Shown here one piece after another: positions 41,501 through 54,590 of a stretch of DNA of 64,000 nucleotides (the first letter of the stretch is position 1; each line of letters starts with the position of its first letter). A program made the translations under genes and the position numbers. Location: the NCBI GenBank assembly GCA_037447605.1, contig CM074806.1:1010006-1074005 (forward strand). The letters run 5' to 3'. This stretch comes from Zygnema circumcarinatum (taxonomy: Eukaryota; Streptophyta; Zygnematophyceae; Zygnematales; Zygnemataceae). Below the pieces are notes generated by a model. The model was not told the origin of the DNA, did no database searches, and saw only the letters and a program-made list of their open reading frames with translations.

Positions 41501-43055
41501 TCACTTAGGGTTGCTTGCATTGCACATCAATGAGTTCATCCATGGAGGCTGAGATTAGACACCTAGGAAGTTGAGGAGAAGTGCCTTCTGTATACAGGAA
41601 GGCTTGGCAGGTATTCACCTTGGGAATTTCTTGATCAAAAGGGCTGTTCACTCTTTAAAGCAGGAGTTGCCACACATCGAGGTTGGTTCTTCCCTCAACC
41701 AGTTTTTTTTTTTTTTTTTTAAGTGCTCACACAGATAGCGTTTGTCTGTTTTCTCAGCTTTTTCCTGGTCTCCGGGTTTTCCTAAACTCAAGGTTTCTGA
41801 AAGCAGTTGTAGCTGGCATAGCAATGGGGAGAAGAGACAGGCGATGCCATGTGATAAGGGAGGAGATGAGAGCAGGTTAAAATTGAAGTTTTTTTTTCAT
41901 GGTGATGCTGCAAGAAGTCGAACACACACAGCGCTTACACTCTAATGTATGTGCAGACCTTCGCGACCCTCAGCCCTATTCCCGGATTCCGGACATGGCT
42001 TCTCTCTCTCCTCAACCTGCGCTCTCAGGCTGCAGCTGAGAGACTGCGAGAGGGAGCAGGTAGCTCAACTGCGGAGCCTCCCCTTGAAGCAGCGGAGAAA
42101 CTGCTGTTACCAGAGGAGGAGGCTGCTCTGCTTGCTTCTGCTTCTGCTTTTGCATCTGCTTATGCGGGGTGAGAGGGGCTTGACTCAGCTCTTCAACCTG
42201 CCCGCTTGCAGATTCCGTCGCAGTTAGGGATCATCCTTGTATGTGACTTTGGTGTGAGGGGTGACAGGGACTCCGGGCACCACCCGGAGAGAGTTTTCCA
42301 TGCAGTGATGTTGGATGGCCGTTGGACGGAGGAGCCATTGGCGAGGCAGGCTCTCCGGCAGCCTCTCATGCGGCTCTGTGCCCGGTGAGAGTGTGGGCCA
42401 AGACTGGGAGGTTTTAGGGTTGCAGAGCCCCATCTCAAAAGGAAGGGACACGGGACTCCGTCGTTTCTGCAGAGGAATGGACATGTCATTCTTAGCATTT
42501 GAATGACGCGCCTTTGCCTGCCTGCCTGCTTGCCTTTTCGCTCTACACAGGTATTTGGTGCAGGAAAAGAAACGAGGGCAAGCGCTGGATCCAGTGGCCA
42601 ACTTTCACTTGCGGAACGGCGCGGTATGTGCAGATGCTCAAATCTGCTACAAATGGCTGCTTCATTGTGCATAAGAGTTTGAGGGTTTTAGGGTTTTTCT
42701 TGCTCTCCCTTGTTCGTCGGGTGGTCAGTGACCTGAGCCGAAGGGGCGAGGTGTCCGCAGTCGGTGGAGCGGCTGAACTGGATGGCGGACATGTCAGAGC
42801 GAGGCGTGGGAGCGAGCGCAGGCATCATGGTCAACTACTTGTACAAGTGCGCACTGGAGCTCTGAAGGCCCTGTTTCTTGACCCCTCTATACCCCATCCT
42901 GTGCTTGACCACGTCTTTTTACCTTGTATTCTGACCCCATTTCGCATTGAGAGTACAGGATGGAGGACATTGACAAGAACCACGAAGCGTATGTGACCCA
43001 TGGATCCATCGTAGCATCGCCTCAAATACTTGCATTCTGCAAAGCTGAAGTCTGA
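38519..43055 (+). CDS. MCD: Malonyl-CoA decarboxylase, about 15 exons
   Basis: Exons are 38519-38677, about 38897-38985, 39147-39237, 39792-39927, 40143-40317, 40530-40674, 40873-40963, 41112-41170, 41347-41424, 41598-41681, 41957-42168, 42268-42384, 42551-42623, 42761-42847 and 42954-43055; about 565 residues. The enzyme converts malonyl-CoA to acetyl-CoA and CO2, clearing malonyl-CoA in mitochondria or peroxisomes. The N-terminus MALSSFRRGFLLKRAHLQDF is a typical mitochondrial presequence, and the C-terminus ends CKAEV with no SKL-type peroxisome signal. Markers are AICAQPGGLHFLVNLRSDLR, LELKRITWQDSAVLLEKIVA, AVHPVRSLSDLKRRLGP, FYSISNTQEGLAGIHLGNFL (catalytic Ser region), TFATLSPIPGFRTWL, ALDPVANFHLRNGA (catalytic His) and SAGIMVNYLYK. 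Exon 2 and the start of exon 12 are the least sure. Confidence 0.94.
39352..39361. other. Assembly gap (10 N) in a CCCTCT repeat
   Basis: Ten N bases sit inside a (CCCTCT)n tract at about 39318-39402, within the MCD intron 39238-39791. True repeat length is unknown; no exon is affected. Confidence 0.99.
39928..40142 (+). other. GC-AG intron of MCD
   Basis: The donor reads CAG|GCAAGC, the best match to the known GC-donor consensus in this window, and the acceptor CTGCAG. Phase 1 on both sides joins TPSA to EADERQESSAELVG. Confidence 0.85.
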
Positions 43056-43208
43056 CTGGACATCGTGAGCTCCACAGCCTTCTCTCCATCTTTATCCTTT
43101 ACCTAAATCTCCATCAACTATAGCATGCATGTTGTAACCTTCTTGTATGAGTTATCATTTTGACCGTATCCAATAATCAAAGCAAAGATAAGTAGGAACC
43201 GTTGCTTT

Positions 43209-44596
43209 TCACGAGAGCTGTGTTGCACGTCCATGTAGCTTGAGCAGAAGACTTGCGTTGAGTTCCTGAAGCCTTTCCACTTCCGATGTCAAATGCTCAA
43301 CCTGATGTGAGTCAAACACAGTTAGCCAACTTTTTAGCACAAATACTCTCGATGTCACATGCACCCTTCCAGTAACGAGCTGCATAATTACTGCAATATG
43401 AATTGGGAGGCAGAGAAAGCAGGGAACCAATGAATAATTTCAATGGAAAGTGTACAGCCTGAGGTCCTTGTAAATTGAAAGTCCTATTGTGAGTGGTGGC
43501 CCTACCGAGAGGTCAGTAGTGGGGGCTGCCACATGGCACAATATCTGAACCCTTTGCAAATTCTCTGCCAAAATTGAGATGTGTTATCTCACGCACCTGT
43601 TTTATATGTGCCGCTGCTGGGTCTGTCGCTTTTATCAGTAATGTCGTGAAGGATTGACCTGACCGGTGTAGACACAAAAGTGTCAGAACGAACAGTGAGA
43701 CTTCTGGCAAACTCTTAATGACAGCATCCAAAACGGGTACTTCTAAAATTCATCTGCCTCTCACCTTCGGCACTCCACTGCTCCCAGCTCTTGTCTTCAT
43801 CCTTCCATTCCTGCAACTTGGTCTTCAGGACCGTTGTTGGCCGGCTAGTTTGAAAGCGTGTGCGTGTTTGTGGTGTTGGTAAGCTTTGCGGCTCCTCCTT
43901 GATTGCAGCCGGACACTTTGTTGGCATGTTGTGCTTCTCGGATACTTGAGGTCTTCCAAAGCATCTGGGGGTCTTGGAAGCCCTCGTGTCCAGTGTGTCC
44001 TTGCTCTTGAGAACTTTCTTCAATACTGTTGAAGTTGAAAGATCAGGAAGTATAATTCGTTCTGGTAAGATAAGGGCAGTGCTCGGCCAACGTTAGTTTC
44101 CGCCATTTTGAATGGTTATTTGCGGTTGAAGAGTCAAAAAGCCGCCGCCCATTCAGGAGAGCTGTGAAAGAATCAGAGTTTTGCGGAATGCAAACCTTCA
44201 TAAGCGACGAGTTCTTTCTCGGTCATGTCTTCAAAGCCGAAATGTTCTTTCCACATCTTTACCAGTGGATTTATGGATGGGACAAGGAGAAGCTCCACCT
44301 ACACATTCACCGGTGCATAAGAACCGTCCTGCAAGTTGCTCGAAACAGGAGGTGAACCAAGCCAACAGAAATCATAGCACTAGTTAAGTGGGGAGAGGAT
44401 GAACCTTCAAATCCACCAACAGCCCCTGGATAGCCTGCAAAAGATTGTTAAAAACGAACAACCGAATCAGATACTTGAAGCAAACAAAGTAAACAAGATC
44501 AAACTTTACGTTATTGCTATTACTACGCTGACGAGGATTATGTGAGACAGCTCGTTACCTCGATAAGGCTCCGACAGAACTTTTTTCGACGAAATC
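43209..44596 (-). CDS. Unrecognised small protein with C-terminal coiled coil, 5' end not placed
   Basis: Seven exons with matching phases in coding order: 44559-44596, 44405-44434, 44305-44328, 44196-44256, 43765-44025, 43597-43703 and 43209-43301, about 200 residues. I do not recognise the family. The N-terminal part is basic then acidic (KKFCRSLIEAIQGLLVDLK, MWKEHFGFEDMTEKELVAYE). The middle is Lys/Pro/Thr-rich with QEWKDEDKSWEQWSAE. The C-terminus is a leucine-heptad helix, VEHLTSEVERLQELNASLLL. Such a layout suits a nuclear or scaffold protein, but that is only inference. The first exon may lie far upstream: at 48069-48084 the frame MAPRNLK with a GTCCTC donor would join in phase. The gene is convergent with MCD. 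Some donors (GTTCAT, GTGTAG) are weak. Confidence 0.55.
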
Positions 44597-47500
44597 CTGT
44601 ATGATGACCCCCTCCCCTCCCCACACAGCAAAAAGGACGAAGAAAAAAAAATCAAATAAACATGTCCAGGAAGTCTTGGAGAAGCAACGATGGGTGGTAG
44701 GATGCAACAAGCATGCTGATGAAGTTTGAATTCGATGACCAGGTCTTATTTGTCATTGACATATGCATATGCAAGCCCCTCTGCAAAGGCAAAACTTCAT
44801 TCAAGGATCCCTCCTAGTTACGAAAGTTATGCTTCAGTTGGCCTGTTTTTCAGAAGCACTTGCCATTTTCAATACTCATTTTGTTGCCCTGGACCCAACT
44901 TCCGATTATTGAGACTGAGCAATAGTTCATTTTTCCACACCTAACTTTGTTGCCACGAAAGGGATCTCCGCCAATTCGGTACCGAATACTCTGCACGCTC
45001 GATACAAGGTTATGTCCTTCGTAACGCAAACTTTCATTGAACTCGCGATGGCGAGGCCATCAAATTTACATGGATAAAGGCAAAATGTGGAACCACGAAG
45101 GACTGGTCACAAAGGACCGAAACACAATAAAACGAAGCTAGGAGCGGAAAACTACGCCTAGGCACAACAACGCAGCCCTAGAATTCACGGGCCCTTCGTG
45201 AACCCTTCGTAACCATTCACGAAGATTGATTGTCAACCAACACGAGAACCAAGCATGAAAACCAACACATTGCTTTCAAGCAACACCTTCACAAAAAACA
45301 GAAATATCATGGACCTCCAAACGGTGCTTCTTTGGCATTGGAGTAGATGTGGGTTAGCAGGGTTGTGCACCTTAGTGTTGCGGCTGCAACAGGAGTGGCT
45401 TGATTTCGCAAAATGCAAACACGGAAATCACCTGCGAAATCGTTCTCACAAGGTCAGAACAACGACTTCGCAATGCAGTATTTCTGCCTCCTCACCTACA
45501 AGTCGTTTTTTTCGAGCACAAACGCCTTCCTATGGATTACAAAATATGCCGCCTGGTTGGCAACAGCGATTCAGGCCTTAACTGAGGTCGAGGCTTTCGT
45601 CCCTGCATTTTACAAACAAGTGCCCTAAATTCAGAAGATTTTTCAATGCAAAGATAAAACTTTTGAAAATTCTCGGAGCATCAAAAGTGCTGGTTGCCTT
45701 GGGGTAACGGAAGCCACCGCAGCAGAAAATTGGGACAACAGCATCCCACCAATCGAAGAGGGGGCTCGTTATCGAAACAGACTAACAGCTTCTATCGGCA
45801 TCTTGAAAGTATGCATGTGGAGAAGAAGAGAGTATGTTCAACAATACTTGGCCTTGCAAATGCTTTCAAGAAGGTCGGCGCCGTCGTCCATTACGACTTC
45901 ACCAAAAGCGCACTTAAGGATCTAATGCCAACCAGAGTACACCAAGCCATTGAAGGCGAGTTCCACCTTTAGGAGTATCACTGCTACATAGCATCGATTG
46001 CAAGCGCTCTTCCTAACGACATATCGTGCCTCAAGACAGTCGGAAAGGAATGAAACCTGACCTTGAGAGCCGCAGCCACAGCGCCCCTACTGCCTGCAAG
46101 CTACAAACGCACGTAAGGACAAGTTGGCGAATGCTTCATCGTTAAAAGCGAGTAAGACGATGGAAACCACACAAACTGAGTCCCGATGTTGCAGACCTCG
46201 GTCTTGCTCATTGTACTTCTGTACTTCAAAAGTGATCGTGTCGCCACAAATGGAAGTCCTTTTGCCTTCCAATGTAGACAGATTGTCGGCGACCTGGAAA
46301 ACGAACACACGGGATTACCCAACAAATGTGTATCACAACCAAGCCTTTCTGGTGAGATGACACTTACGCCAGGTCGGACCGGTAGAGGCACTCAATGAGA
46401 ACGGCATGCTGAGATAACAAGTGATTGAAAGGAGTCTATGGCTAGTCGCATCCCTTTGCTTTGGTGATATGCAATGGTCTCATGCACTGTCGACGTGGGT
46501 AATTCAATACCGGAGTACGAAAGAATGTATAATGCGTCTTACCTGTTTGCAAGGTGTGCAAAACCACGGTGCAGCCATCTTGCCAGCAAGTTCATTGAGC
46601 TCAATGCCGAAAGCATTTGTGATACAACTGGCCGCAATATAAAAAGCGTAAACAATCAGAAAAACACAGTGCACGAGCATTTCCTATCGCAAGCCGTCAT
46701 GCTATTTAAATTCTGATAATTCAAAACGTACACAGAAGTCACGGGAATTGCCTGACCGCATGCAATATCATTTTACTATATTCGTCTCTTCTTGTCTCAG
46801 TTCCATTGTGGCCATTTACCCTACGGATAAAGTACTCACCCACAATGCCATTGGAAGGTACAGCTTGAGCAGGAATACATGCACCTGCATCCATTCACCA
46901 GCACGAAGATATCATATGCCAAAAAAAAAGCCTCAAGTTCTTCGCTTCACAAAACGTACGACAGGATTCTTTTTATAATTCCAGAAACAGATCATTTCCT
47001 AGACTTCGCCAGGCCTAATTGGTTGCTGGTCAAACTGTTGAACATTTTTCCTGAAAAGTTCCAAAATGTCAAGCTATTGGTTGAGGTTTGCATTCACCTC
47101 GGACTGAAGCTGACGGTGAAGTCTGACAAGTTACAATAAGCACAGGCTGTACCGAGACCCTGTCAGCCAGTCGCACCACACGTTTGCATGCTCAGGCTTT
47201 ACGTAGTCTACAAACTTAGAACGAAAATCGACAATGTACAAATGAACCTGCGCTGTTTGCGACGTACTTCTCTATTTTCCTCGCCTTGAGGCGTGGTTTC
47301 GTCAATGTTTGACTCTAACTCCACGCGTACTCGAGAAGGTGAGCATTTCTGAGAAAATCGAGTTGCAGCTTCAGAGACAGCTTTGTTGAAATCTGCACGC
47401 TGCAGTGGAGACGAAAGTACGGGTCAAGTAGGAGCATTTTGCATCCTGGATTTTTAAAGTAATCCAATGCAGAAGCATCAGCACGAACAAAAACCAGTCA

Positions 47501-49503
47501 GATTAGAAGTATGCAATTCTCCACCCAGTCATCCGTCCCAAATACTCTCCGTAATCAACGAATTTCTTTCAGCGTGCGGCTGCTTCGGGAAAAGCCAGGA
47601 AAGAAAAAAGTTACATGATTACGTCGCACATCGCGCAGCTTGCAGTATTGGTCATAGTTTTCCTTCCATGATGGTGCCTTTCGCACAAGTTCCACCTCCT
47701 GCATTCAAGAACAAATCAAGTGACTGCAGAAAAAGTGTAGCTTTTAAACGCTTACGTGACATCACCAAACACCTCTATTGTGGCAGTTGGCTTGCAGTGA
47801 AAGAGGAAACCACGGACGAAGCGGCCACAATGAAGCCCGTTACAATCGAGAAACCTCCGAAATCATTTTAGTCAAGAAAATTGCTTTGCGTGCCATACAT
47901 TTGTGACAAAAAATCGGACTGGAAAGCACTTGTATTTTGCCGCCTTTGCCTGTAACGAAGCTGGCAAATCCATTGTTCCAAGCCTTTCAGCTGGCCAAAT
48001 GATTTTCAACCGCTTCATCCGAGCCCAACAAACTTCCCCTTCTGGCCCGCGTGATGGAGGACCTTTGAGGTTTCTGGGTGCCATGGCTTCCAAGCCTGCA
48101 GAGACTCTGCAATTGCGGCCGCTTGCAAGACTTTTGCTGGGTCAGCGTCCTTGCGATAAGCCGTCGATCCTTTGAAGGGGAGACCCCCTTGAGCTAGAGT
48201 CCTGTTAGACTAAACCAATCACAACATGTCACGTAAGCGAAGAGCACACGTGGCAGAATCTGGTTGGCTGACGCTTATCAGGTTTTTTTTTGGTGCCTTT
48301 CAGACGGAGACTCGCCCTTCGAATTTTCAAAGGAGGCGCTTCATTGCTGGGCTGTACCTGGCGCAATATCGACGATCAAAACAGGCGATTATGAGATTTA
48401 TTGGGCGGTTAAAATATTTGGAAATATTGAATCCAGTGCGCAATGTCATTGATATGTCAAACTCCTTCACACGTTTGAATTTCGAAATTTGAAAAGCAAC
48501 CCGCCAATGTTTATGGCAACACGGCGGGTTCGGTTTCGGACAGCTGCTGTGGTGAAGGGTTGGAGGATTTGGCTGTCATTCAGAACTCAGAAGTGCTGCA
48601 ATATAGAAGACGAAAGATATGGACTTGGTTCAGGGAATAATTGTTTCATCTCGGACGAACAGATTTCAAGTTCGAACGACTCATGGCCTCCCAACTATGA
48701 AGTTTTCCCATTTCCTGCACATGGGCTGGAATTTGCGCATTACAGTATAAAGCGCTTCCGCCGAAACATCGTTCACATTCAAACAAGGATCCTTCAAAGG
48801 GTAACTAACGCTGAAATGTTTTGAGTTCTGGGGACCACACTGCAGATTTTTCTGGCAAGGGCTGGACTTTTCCTGAACGCTTAATGGCAGGCGAGCTTCT
48901 TGAGTCAATGAGAATATCACTTTGGCATCTCAGCATCATCGTCAGCACAGTTGCCAAAAAGGAGCACAAGCGATTGCCTGACATCAATCCTTCCGCAGCC
49001 ACAAAGTTAAAAAAGTATTTTCGATGAAGCCAGGACTGGTTTGTACTCAATCTGATCTATCCAATCACAAAACAAGACTATAAATGGGAGTTTTATGCAT
49101 AGCAACAACAATCCAACAGCAGTTGAAAAAAAAAAACGCAATTCCGAGTAAACATGGATGATTATACACAGTGGGGAAGGCCAACACAAATTTGCAAACA
49201 CGGTATTTTCATGTTATCCCGTAGGCAAAATAATGCAGCAGTAGCAAGAGTGCTGCCAACCGGACCAAACATGTTTTTCTCAAAGACAGAAGGAACACAA
49301 GCCACAAACCAACTACTTCAGGTCAGATACAACCCAAGTCTCCATGCAAAAACTGCCATATCCGGGACTGAAGAAAACATGGACCTCCACTGACGTGCCC
49401 CATCAAACCCGTTTTGGAATAGACTTCAAGTGACGCGCTCCGCCCATTCTTCTCATTCGCTTGCTGAAAAAACTCAGGCATGCAAAGCCTGCTTGGGTAT
49501 GTT
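44597..49503. other. Gene-poor region with decayed coding-like fragments
   Basis: About 4.9 kb with no intact gene. At 45413-45930 (+) one frame reads like protein for about 170 codons, with FAMQYFCLLTYKSFFSSTN and later ARYRNRLTASIGILKVCMWR, but a stop interrupts it and the next piece needs a frame change. Similar broken pieces occur to about 47200. I recognise no transposase, reverse transcriptase or integrase motif and saw no terminal repeats. At 47872-48093 (-) is an open frame beginning MEAMAPRNLKGPPSRGPEG that may be the first exon of the upstream-directed unknown gene. One CACGTGGC site lies at 48247. Confidence 0.4.
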
Positions 49504-52500
49504 TCAAGCATCTTTGTTCTTTTCTTCTGGAGCCACCGCTCCATTTGCTGATGGCACAGGCGGCGGTGCCTTCTTCTCAATCCATTGGAGCTCAATCTTG
49601 AGTTTGCCATTCTTCGAATCATCCAGCTGGAAGATATCATTGATTCGTCCATTCGCCACCACATCCCGCAACGGAATACTGATGTGTCCCAGTTGCTCCT
49701 GCACAGCAGTGGCAGCAGCAGCAGTCAATACAGCACACAAATATGACGGTGCAGTGGAAAAACAGGTGTACTAGCCTGCATTGATAGCGACTCTTCCCAA
49801 TACCATTAGCCTTTGACCTCACGTGCAGCAGGCTAAAACAATACCTATTCCAAAACCAGACTTTGGCGACTATGCATGCATTTGAAAGGATAATCAAACG
49901 TCAGTCTAGAAACCAGCGTAAAAAAAAAAAAAAAAAAAAAAAAGCCTCACTCTTGAGTTGATGACACCCGTCACACGCGACAGGTTCTTGCTCCAAGCCT
50001 GCACATGGACTTTCTCCTCGATGGGAGGTTGCTCCACAAGAAACTCAAATGGAAGCTCATCGAACTCAGGTTCAGTGGTTTTCTTCACCACCTGCACCAA
50101 TCGCAAGCAACACAGGTCAATGCAAGACATTACTCCAGTACGGTCCTAAAGGATGCTGTCATCTTCAACTTGGACGGAAATTAAGAAACGGACCATCCAA
50201 AAAGAGCTGTACAAAAACCGGCCCGCTGTAATATTGCTCTTTGATGACAAACATAAGGCCAGCCTGCAGAGGAAACTCACTTTCGTCTTTTTCTCTATTC
50301 GTCTGAAAACCACTTTGACATATGGGTTGCTGTAGCTCTTCCCCTCTAAGTTTTCTCCACTGCGGACGGTTACGCGGAGGATTCCTCCACCGACTGGCAC
50401 TGTCTCAGGAATCAACTCCTCCTGGTTATCGCCATCGTCGAAATCCAGGTTGGCTTCATCATCTTCCGAAAATTTTCTGTGACCCCCACATCCTTCCATC
50501 GTATTGGTGACTACTTTGCATAGAAGCTCATTGGGGCAATTCATACAAAGGAGTCAGTCACCCTAGATTCACTCCTAACAAGGAAAAGGGAATGCAGCCC
50601 CCTGTAAGACCACAGCGGGCACCTTCAGTGACCTTTTCAGTAATATCCCTCTAGCATAGAGTGTGCTAGCGTCTGAATTGCTCTATCTACTTGCGACCAA
50701 TGGAGGCCAAGTTAGATCCTACGTAGAAATAGGTGTTCAGCGTGCGCCAAATCATGATTCGCAGGCAACTTCGCCTCTAACAGAAGAGATACATACCTAT
50801 ATGTCAATTCTGCTGAAAGCTGACCCAAACTTTGCTTTGACATTGTCGCTGATTTGCCCAGTGAAGCTTGTTGACCTGGCGTAGACTTAAAGTCTTTAAC
50901 GAGTTCCAAAGTCACACTCTTTGGCTCATCTGGGACGAGGTCTTTCAGAGGAAACCTCTGCACGGACATTAATTTGTCTACTGACGACTGCAACATTCCC
51001 AAAGGGCAGCGTCAGAAAATTTCTCAGACACCGCAATATTTGCGTCTTAAAAGGAATCTGTTAAACTTTGAGGTAAGGCCCATCATCGCCACAAATTCAG
51101 AAAGAACACAGTGCTTATCAACAACAAAAAGACGAATAAGAGCATTTGTGCAAGGAAATGAGCATTTTTTCCTCTCCTTGTTCCAAAACACGAATCAGAC
51201 GTAAAAGAAAAACTTGAATGCACAGTTCCCAAGAGCCCAGGAAGGCACAACGCACTTCTTTGTCGTACACTTGGAGTTCCAAGACTTCATTCTCCGGATC
51301 TTTTACAAGCAGTTGGAACTCCTCATCGTCCCAACTTGGGTTCAAGTTGTCGTATTTGACGGTGGTTATCTTATTGCCGAGCTTACCCCCTAACGAGAGC
51401 CTCACATACGGATCAGATTTTCCAAAGCGTTCTAGATTCTTCAAATTCTTTGCAACCAATTTCTTAACGTAAAGCCATCCCACTGGCTTCTTCAACCCAC
51501 TGCAAGAGGCGAGATAATGGCATGGATCAGATTCAAGCCTATGAGCTTGTACAGTACGCATTCGTGGTTAAACCCAAGAACTTGACTCACGGCTGATTGC
51601 CATCATATCTAATTTCCCTCATCCATAAGGAAAGCAGCCTGTTGTTCTGCTTTCTCCATCTGACAGACTCTCTGCATTTCCTTGCCCCATTTTCTCCATG
51701 TTTAATGAAGCTTCAAGCAGAGATTGAAAAGGTCTTCAGCTGATGCGGTGCCACGGTGCACATAGATCATTGAACAAACAGTCAGAATTCCTGCCCAATT
51801 GAAAATATTTGGAAACCAAAATAAATTTTCTTCATTGAATCAAAATGCACGCTTTCGAAATGCTGAATGCCACACAGTACCTGCCATCATCAGCATTGAA
51901 AACCTCAAACACTTTCGGCCACAACATTTTGTCCGCCACAATATTTCCGATAAGTTCCTGAAAAATCAAACCAAACTAATCAGCTCACCTGCCTAATGTT
52001 ACCATCGATCAATGAAAAGCTTCAAGCAAACCTGACTCTATCATCTTAAAAGAGTAGCCTTAAGACTCTGTAAAGTTTCTAAGCGTCCCAAATGATCAAG
52101 GAGATGAAGCATCTCTACGCAGGAAGGGCAGTGAGGTCGAGAAAGGATATGTGAGCACACCTGCACAAAGTTGTAGAGGCCTGGAATGGCCATTAAGTCT
52201 CCGCCAATAACCTTCAAACCAAAATCAACGGTTGGCTGCAGTTCAACACAAGAACATGTGTCAGGAAGTCAATACAAAGATCTGAGACTCTGAAGCCATT
52301 CCCAGTGCCAACAAATACCGCGATTAAAAATTCCATACGGCTACTCGCCAGAATCATCCAGACATCAAACTCCAGTGCTTGTCTAGTCGCTTCTTAAGCC
52401 ATTCCTAGGTTAGAACAAAGACATAAACCATGCAACTAAGCTTGAAATTGTTTTTCAACACATCGGAAGGCAACGCTGTAGCTAACCTTGGACATGAGGC

Positions 52501-54590
52501 CGACAGTGATGCGTGAAAAGCATGGAAATACGGGCACTAGCGGCTTGAGTGTGATTCTGGCTGTGGCGAACACTGTCAAGTCCACCAGCTGCACCTCCAA
52601 CAAGCTCCTTTTGTGAGCACAAAGAAAGCCGTACGAGAAAGTTTTACATGCCTTTATTACACATGGAAACATACAAAGAGTAAGTATGAACACTGACATT
52701 AGACAGTAGCCTACCAGCGATTTACCTGGACTGTCGCTTTCACACCAACAGCCTTGGCAGCCACAATAATGTTGGGATTTCCAGCCCATTTCAAAACAGG
52801 CTCGATAATCATCTCGTCATCAGCAGTATCGTATACTTTAATTCCTGTCGGTCCAAGACAATAGGAAAAACAAATAAACCAATTGCAAAAAAAGAATGAA
52901 CTGCAGTCACCCTTGACCTTACTCGAGGAACATGCTAAGAAATGACTCGAAAAAAAAAACTCTGAGCAGCTCTAGTTGAGTTGAATACAGTAATGATTCA
53001 ACAGATGGTTTCACTATGTTGTGCATATCATTGAGCATATCAAACATTCCTTCCTCCAGGTGGGAAGAAAATGCAGCAAGCCACACACCTGCAAGTGTCG
53101 GAGGCAAAGAGCCCAACGTAAGGGTATCGATTTCGATCGATTCGAGAGGCTTTGGCTTATATTGGGCAATCAATGGAGGCACTATAGTTTTCACTTGAGC
53201 CTCCACGGCCTGCACAGTTTGAAATAAGAACTCTTTGCTTTAGAAGGTACTCAAAAAAATAAATTTTGACAGAAAAATTGGAAGTTGACAAAGGCTCCCT
53301 TCTCAGCAAGAGAAACCACTGGTGTGATAGGACAAAGGATAAAGGATGCACTTGATGCAACGTGAAAGGTTTAAGACCCAAAAAAACGCGAACTAAAATT
53401 CCGTACCCCGCGCAGGTCATACATTAATCGCTACAATCACGGAACCATGATCACTTTTGACAGACCAAGGGGTCAGACCATAAACAAGATTTAACAGCTG
53501 TGGCGCATCAGGTTCGTCCCAAGTATCTAAAACAGGGTGAGACATCATTGTGGAAATCAGAACGAGGTCCCTTTGCTATCACCGTTGCAACTTTTACAAA
53601 GGAAGTAAACCACCATCAACGCCGTCCAACAGTAGATTACAAGACGAAGGTGAGCGAATAACACCTTATCAATGAATGGCCACATTTCCCTGAGGAGTGT
53701 ATTTATCCAATCGACCTGTATAGAAGCATGAGAAGACGGACAAACAGATTATTTTGGTGCCTGCAATAGCTGCTAAATGCTGGCATGGGCTTCTGCACAT
53801 TCCAAAATCTACAAAGCTCAAGACGTCCTTGTCAACGAATCTTTAGCCGTTAAAACCATGACAGCGTCAAATAAGCAAAATCACTCTTGCTGCTGAATAA
53901 TGGCTGTCAGTGCAAGGCGAGCTGCAAAGGACGACTTACTCTGTCATAGTCAGGATTTTTCACCCAGATTGGCATTTCCTGAACGAGACGCTTAAGCGTT
54001 TTAGGATCGATCAAGCCGTTTTCACCACCGAGGTTCTCAGGAATGGTCTGTCTCTGTATACGGGCACAACCAGAACACCACACTGGTTAGTACTTAACGA
54101 TTTGTGCTTTGGCCATGCTTGAAACACTTAGTACTCATAACGACGTAACCACATTTAATTTAAAAAAAAAGAGTGCTGAGGAAATTATTGCGTCTATCAA
54201 CCGACTGCAAAATATCCTTGCAACAATGCAGGAGCTCATTGCTGGAAAGGCTTCAGGAGGAATAAACAAAGAGACAACTTTAAAACTGCTGCAAGTCGTG
54301 ATTCTGCATTATTCAACCACAAGGAGTAAAAAGGTATTTATCAGAGCTCACTAGTGAGCGTTTTCCCAAAGAAGGTTCCCGCAGCCAAATTAAACCGTCA
54401 TTAAGGAAGTGAAACACACCTCGACAGTCATAGGCAGTGTGCAAATGAACGCCCAATATCCAACCACGAGCCCGACGAATAGGCCACATCCGAAGCCAAA
54501 CGTTCCCGATATCGTGCTCAGCGTAAAGATAGAGAAGAACCCGACATAGATCAATTTGAACGGCAACAACAGCAACGCCAAGATTCCCAT
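49504..54590 (-). CDS. SYT: Plant synaptotagmin (TM, SMP, C2A, C2B), 13 exons
   Basis: Exons in coding order are 54420-54590, 53940-54053, 53665-53715, 53089-53209, 52726-52844, 52487-52588, 52161-52235, 51881-51957, 51256-51499, 50797-50987, 50281-50476, 49951-50091 and 49504-49698; 598 residues with all phases closing. Plant SYTs tether the endoplasmic reticulum to the plasma membrane and move or sense lipids there. The N-terminus has a hydrophobic anchor (LLLLPFKLIYVGFF and GFGCGLFVGLVVGYWAFI). An SMP domain follows (VDWINTLLREMWPFIDK, TLTLGSLPPTLAGIKVYDT, ITLKPLVPVFPCFSRITVGL). C2A carries RFGKSDPYVRLSLGG and NPSWDDEEF, with acidic residues suited to calcium. C2B (GGGILRVTVRSGENL, SNPYVKVVF) lacks some of those acids. 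The tail is Pro/Glu-rich. The gene is divergent from KNL1. Confidence 0.95.
49920..49943 (+). repeat. Poly-A run in a SYT intron
   Basis: Twenty-four A residues (T on the coding strand) lie seven bases from the 5' splice site after exon 12. A 20-base T run also occurs in an MCD intron at 41701-41720. Confidence 0.97.

Noticed and set aside
42193-42672. Minus-strand frame of 159 codons
   Set aside because: It lies opposite MCD exons 12 and 13, which carry conserved decarboxylase motifs.
47467-47871. Plus-strand frame of 134 codons
   Set aside because: No recognisable domain, ordinary composition, in the decayed region; not enough to call a gene.
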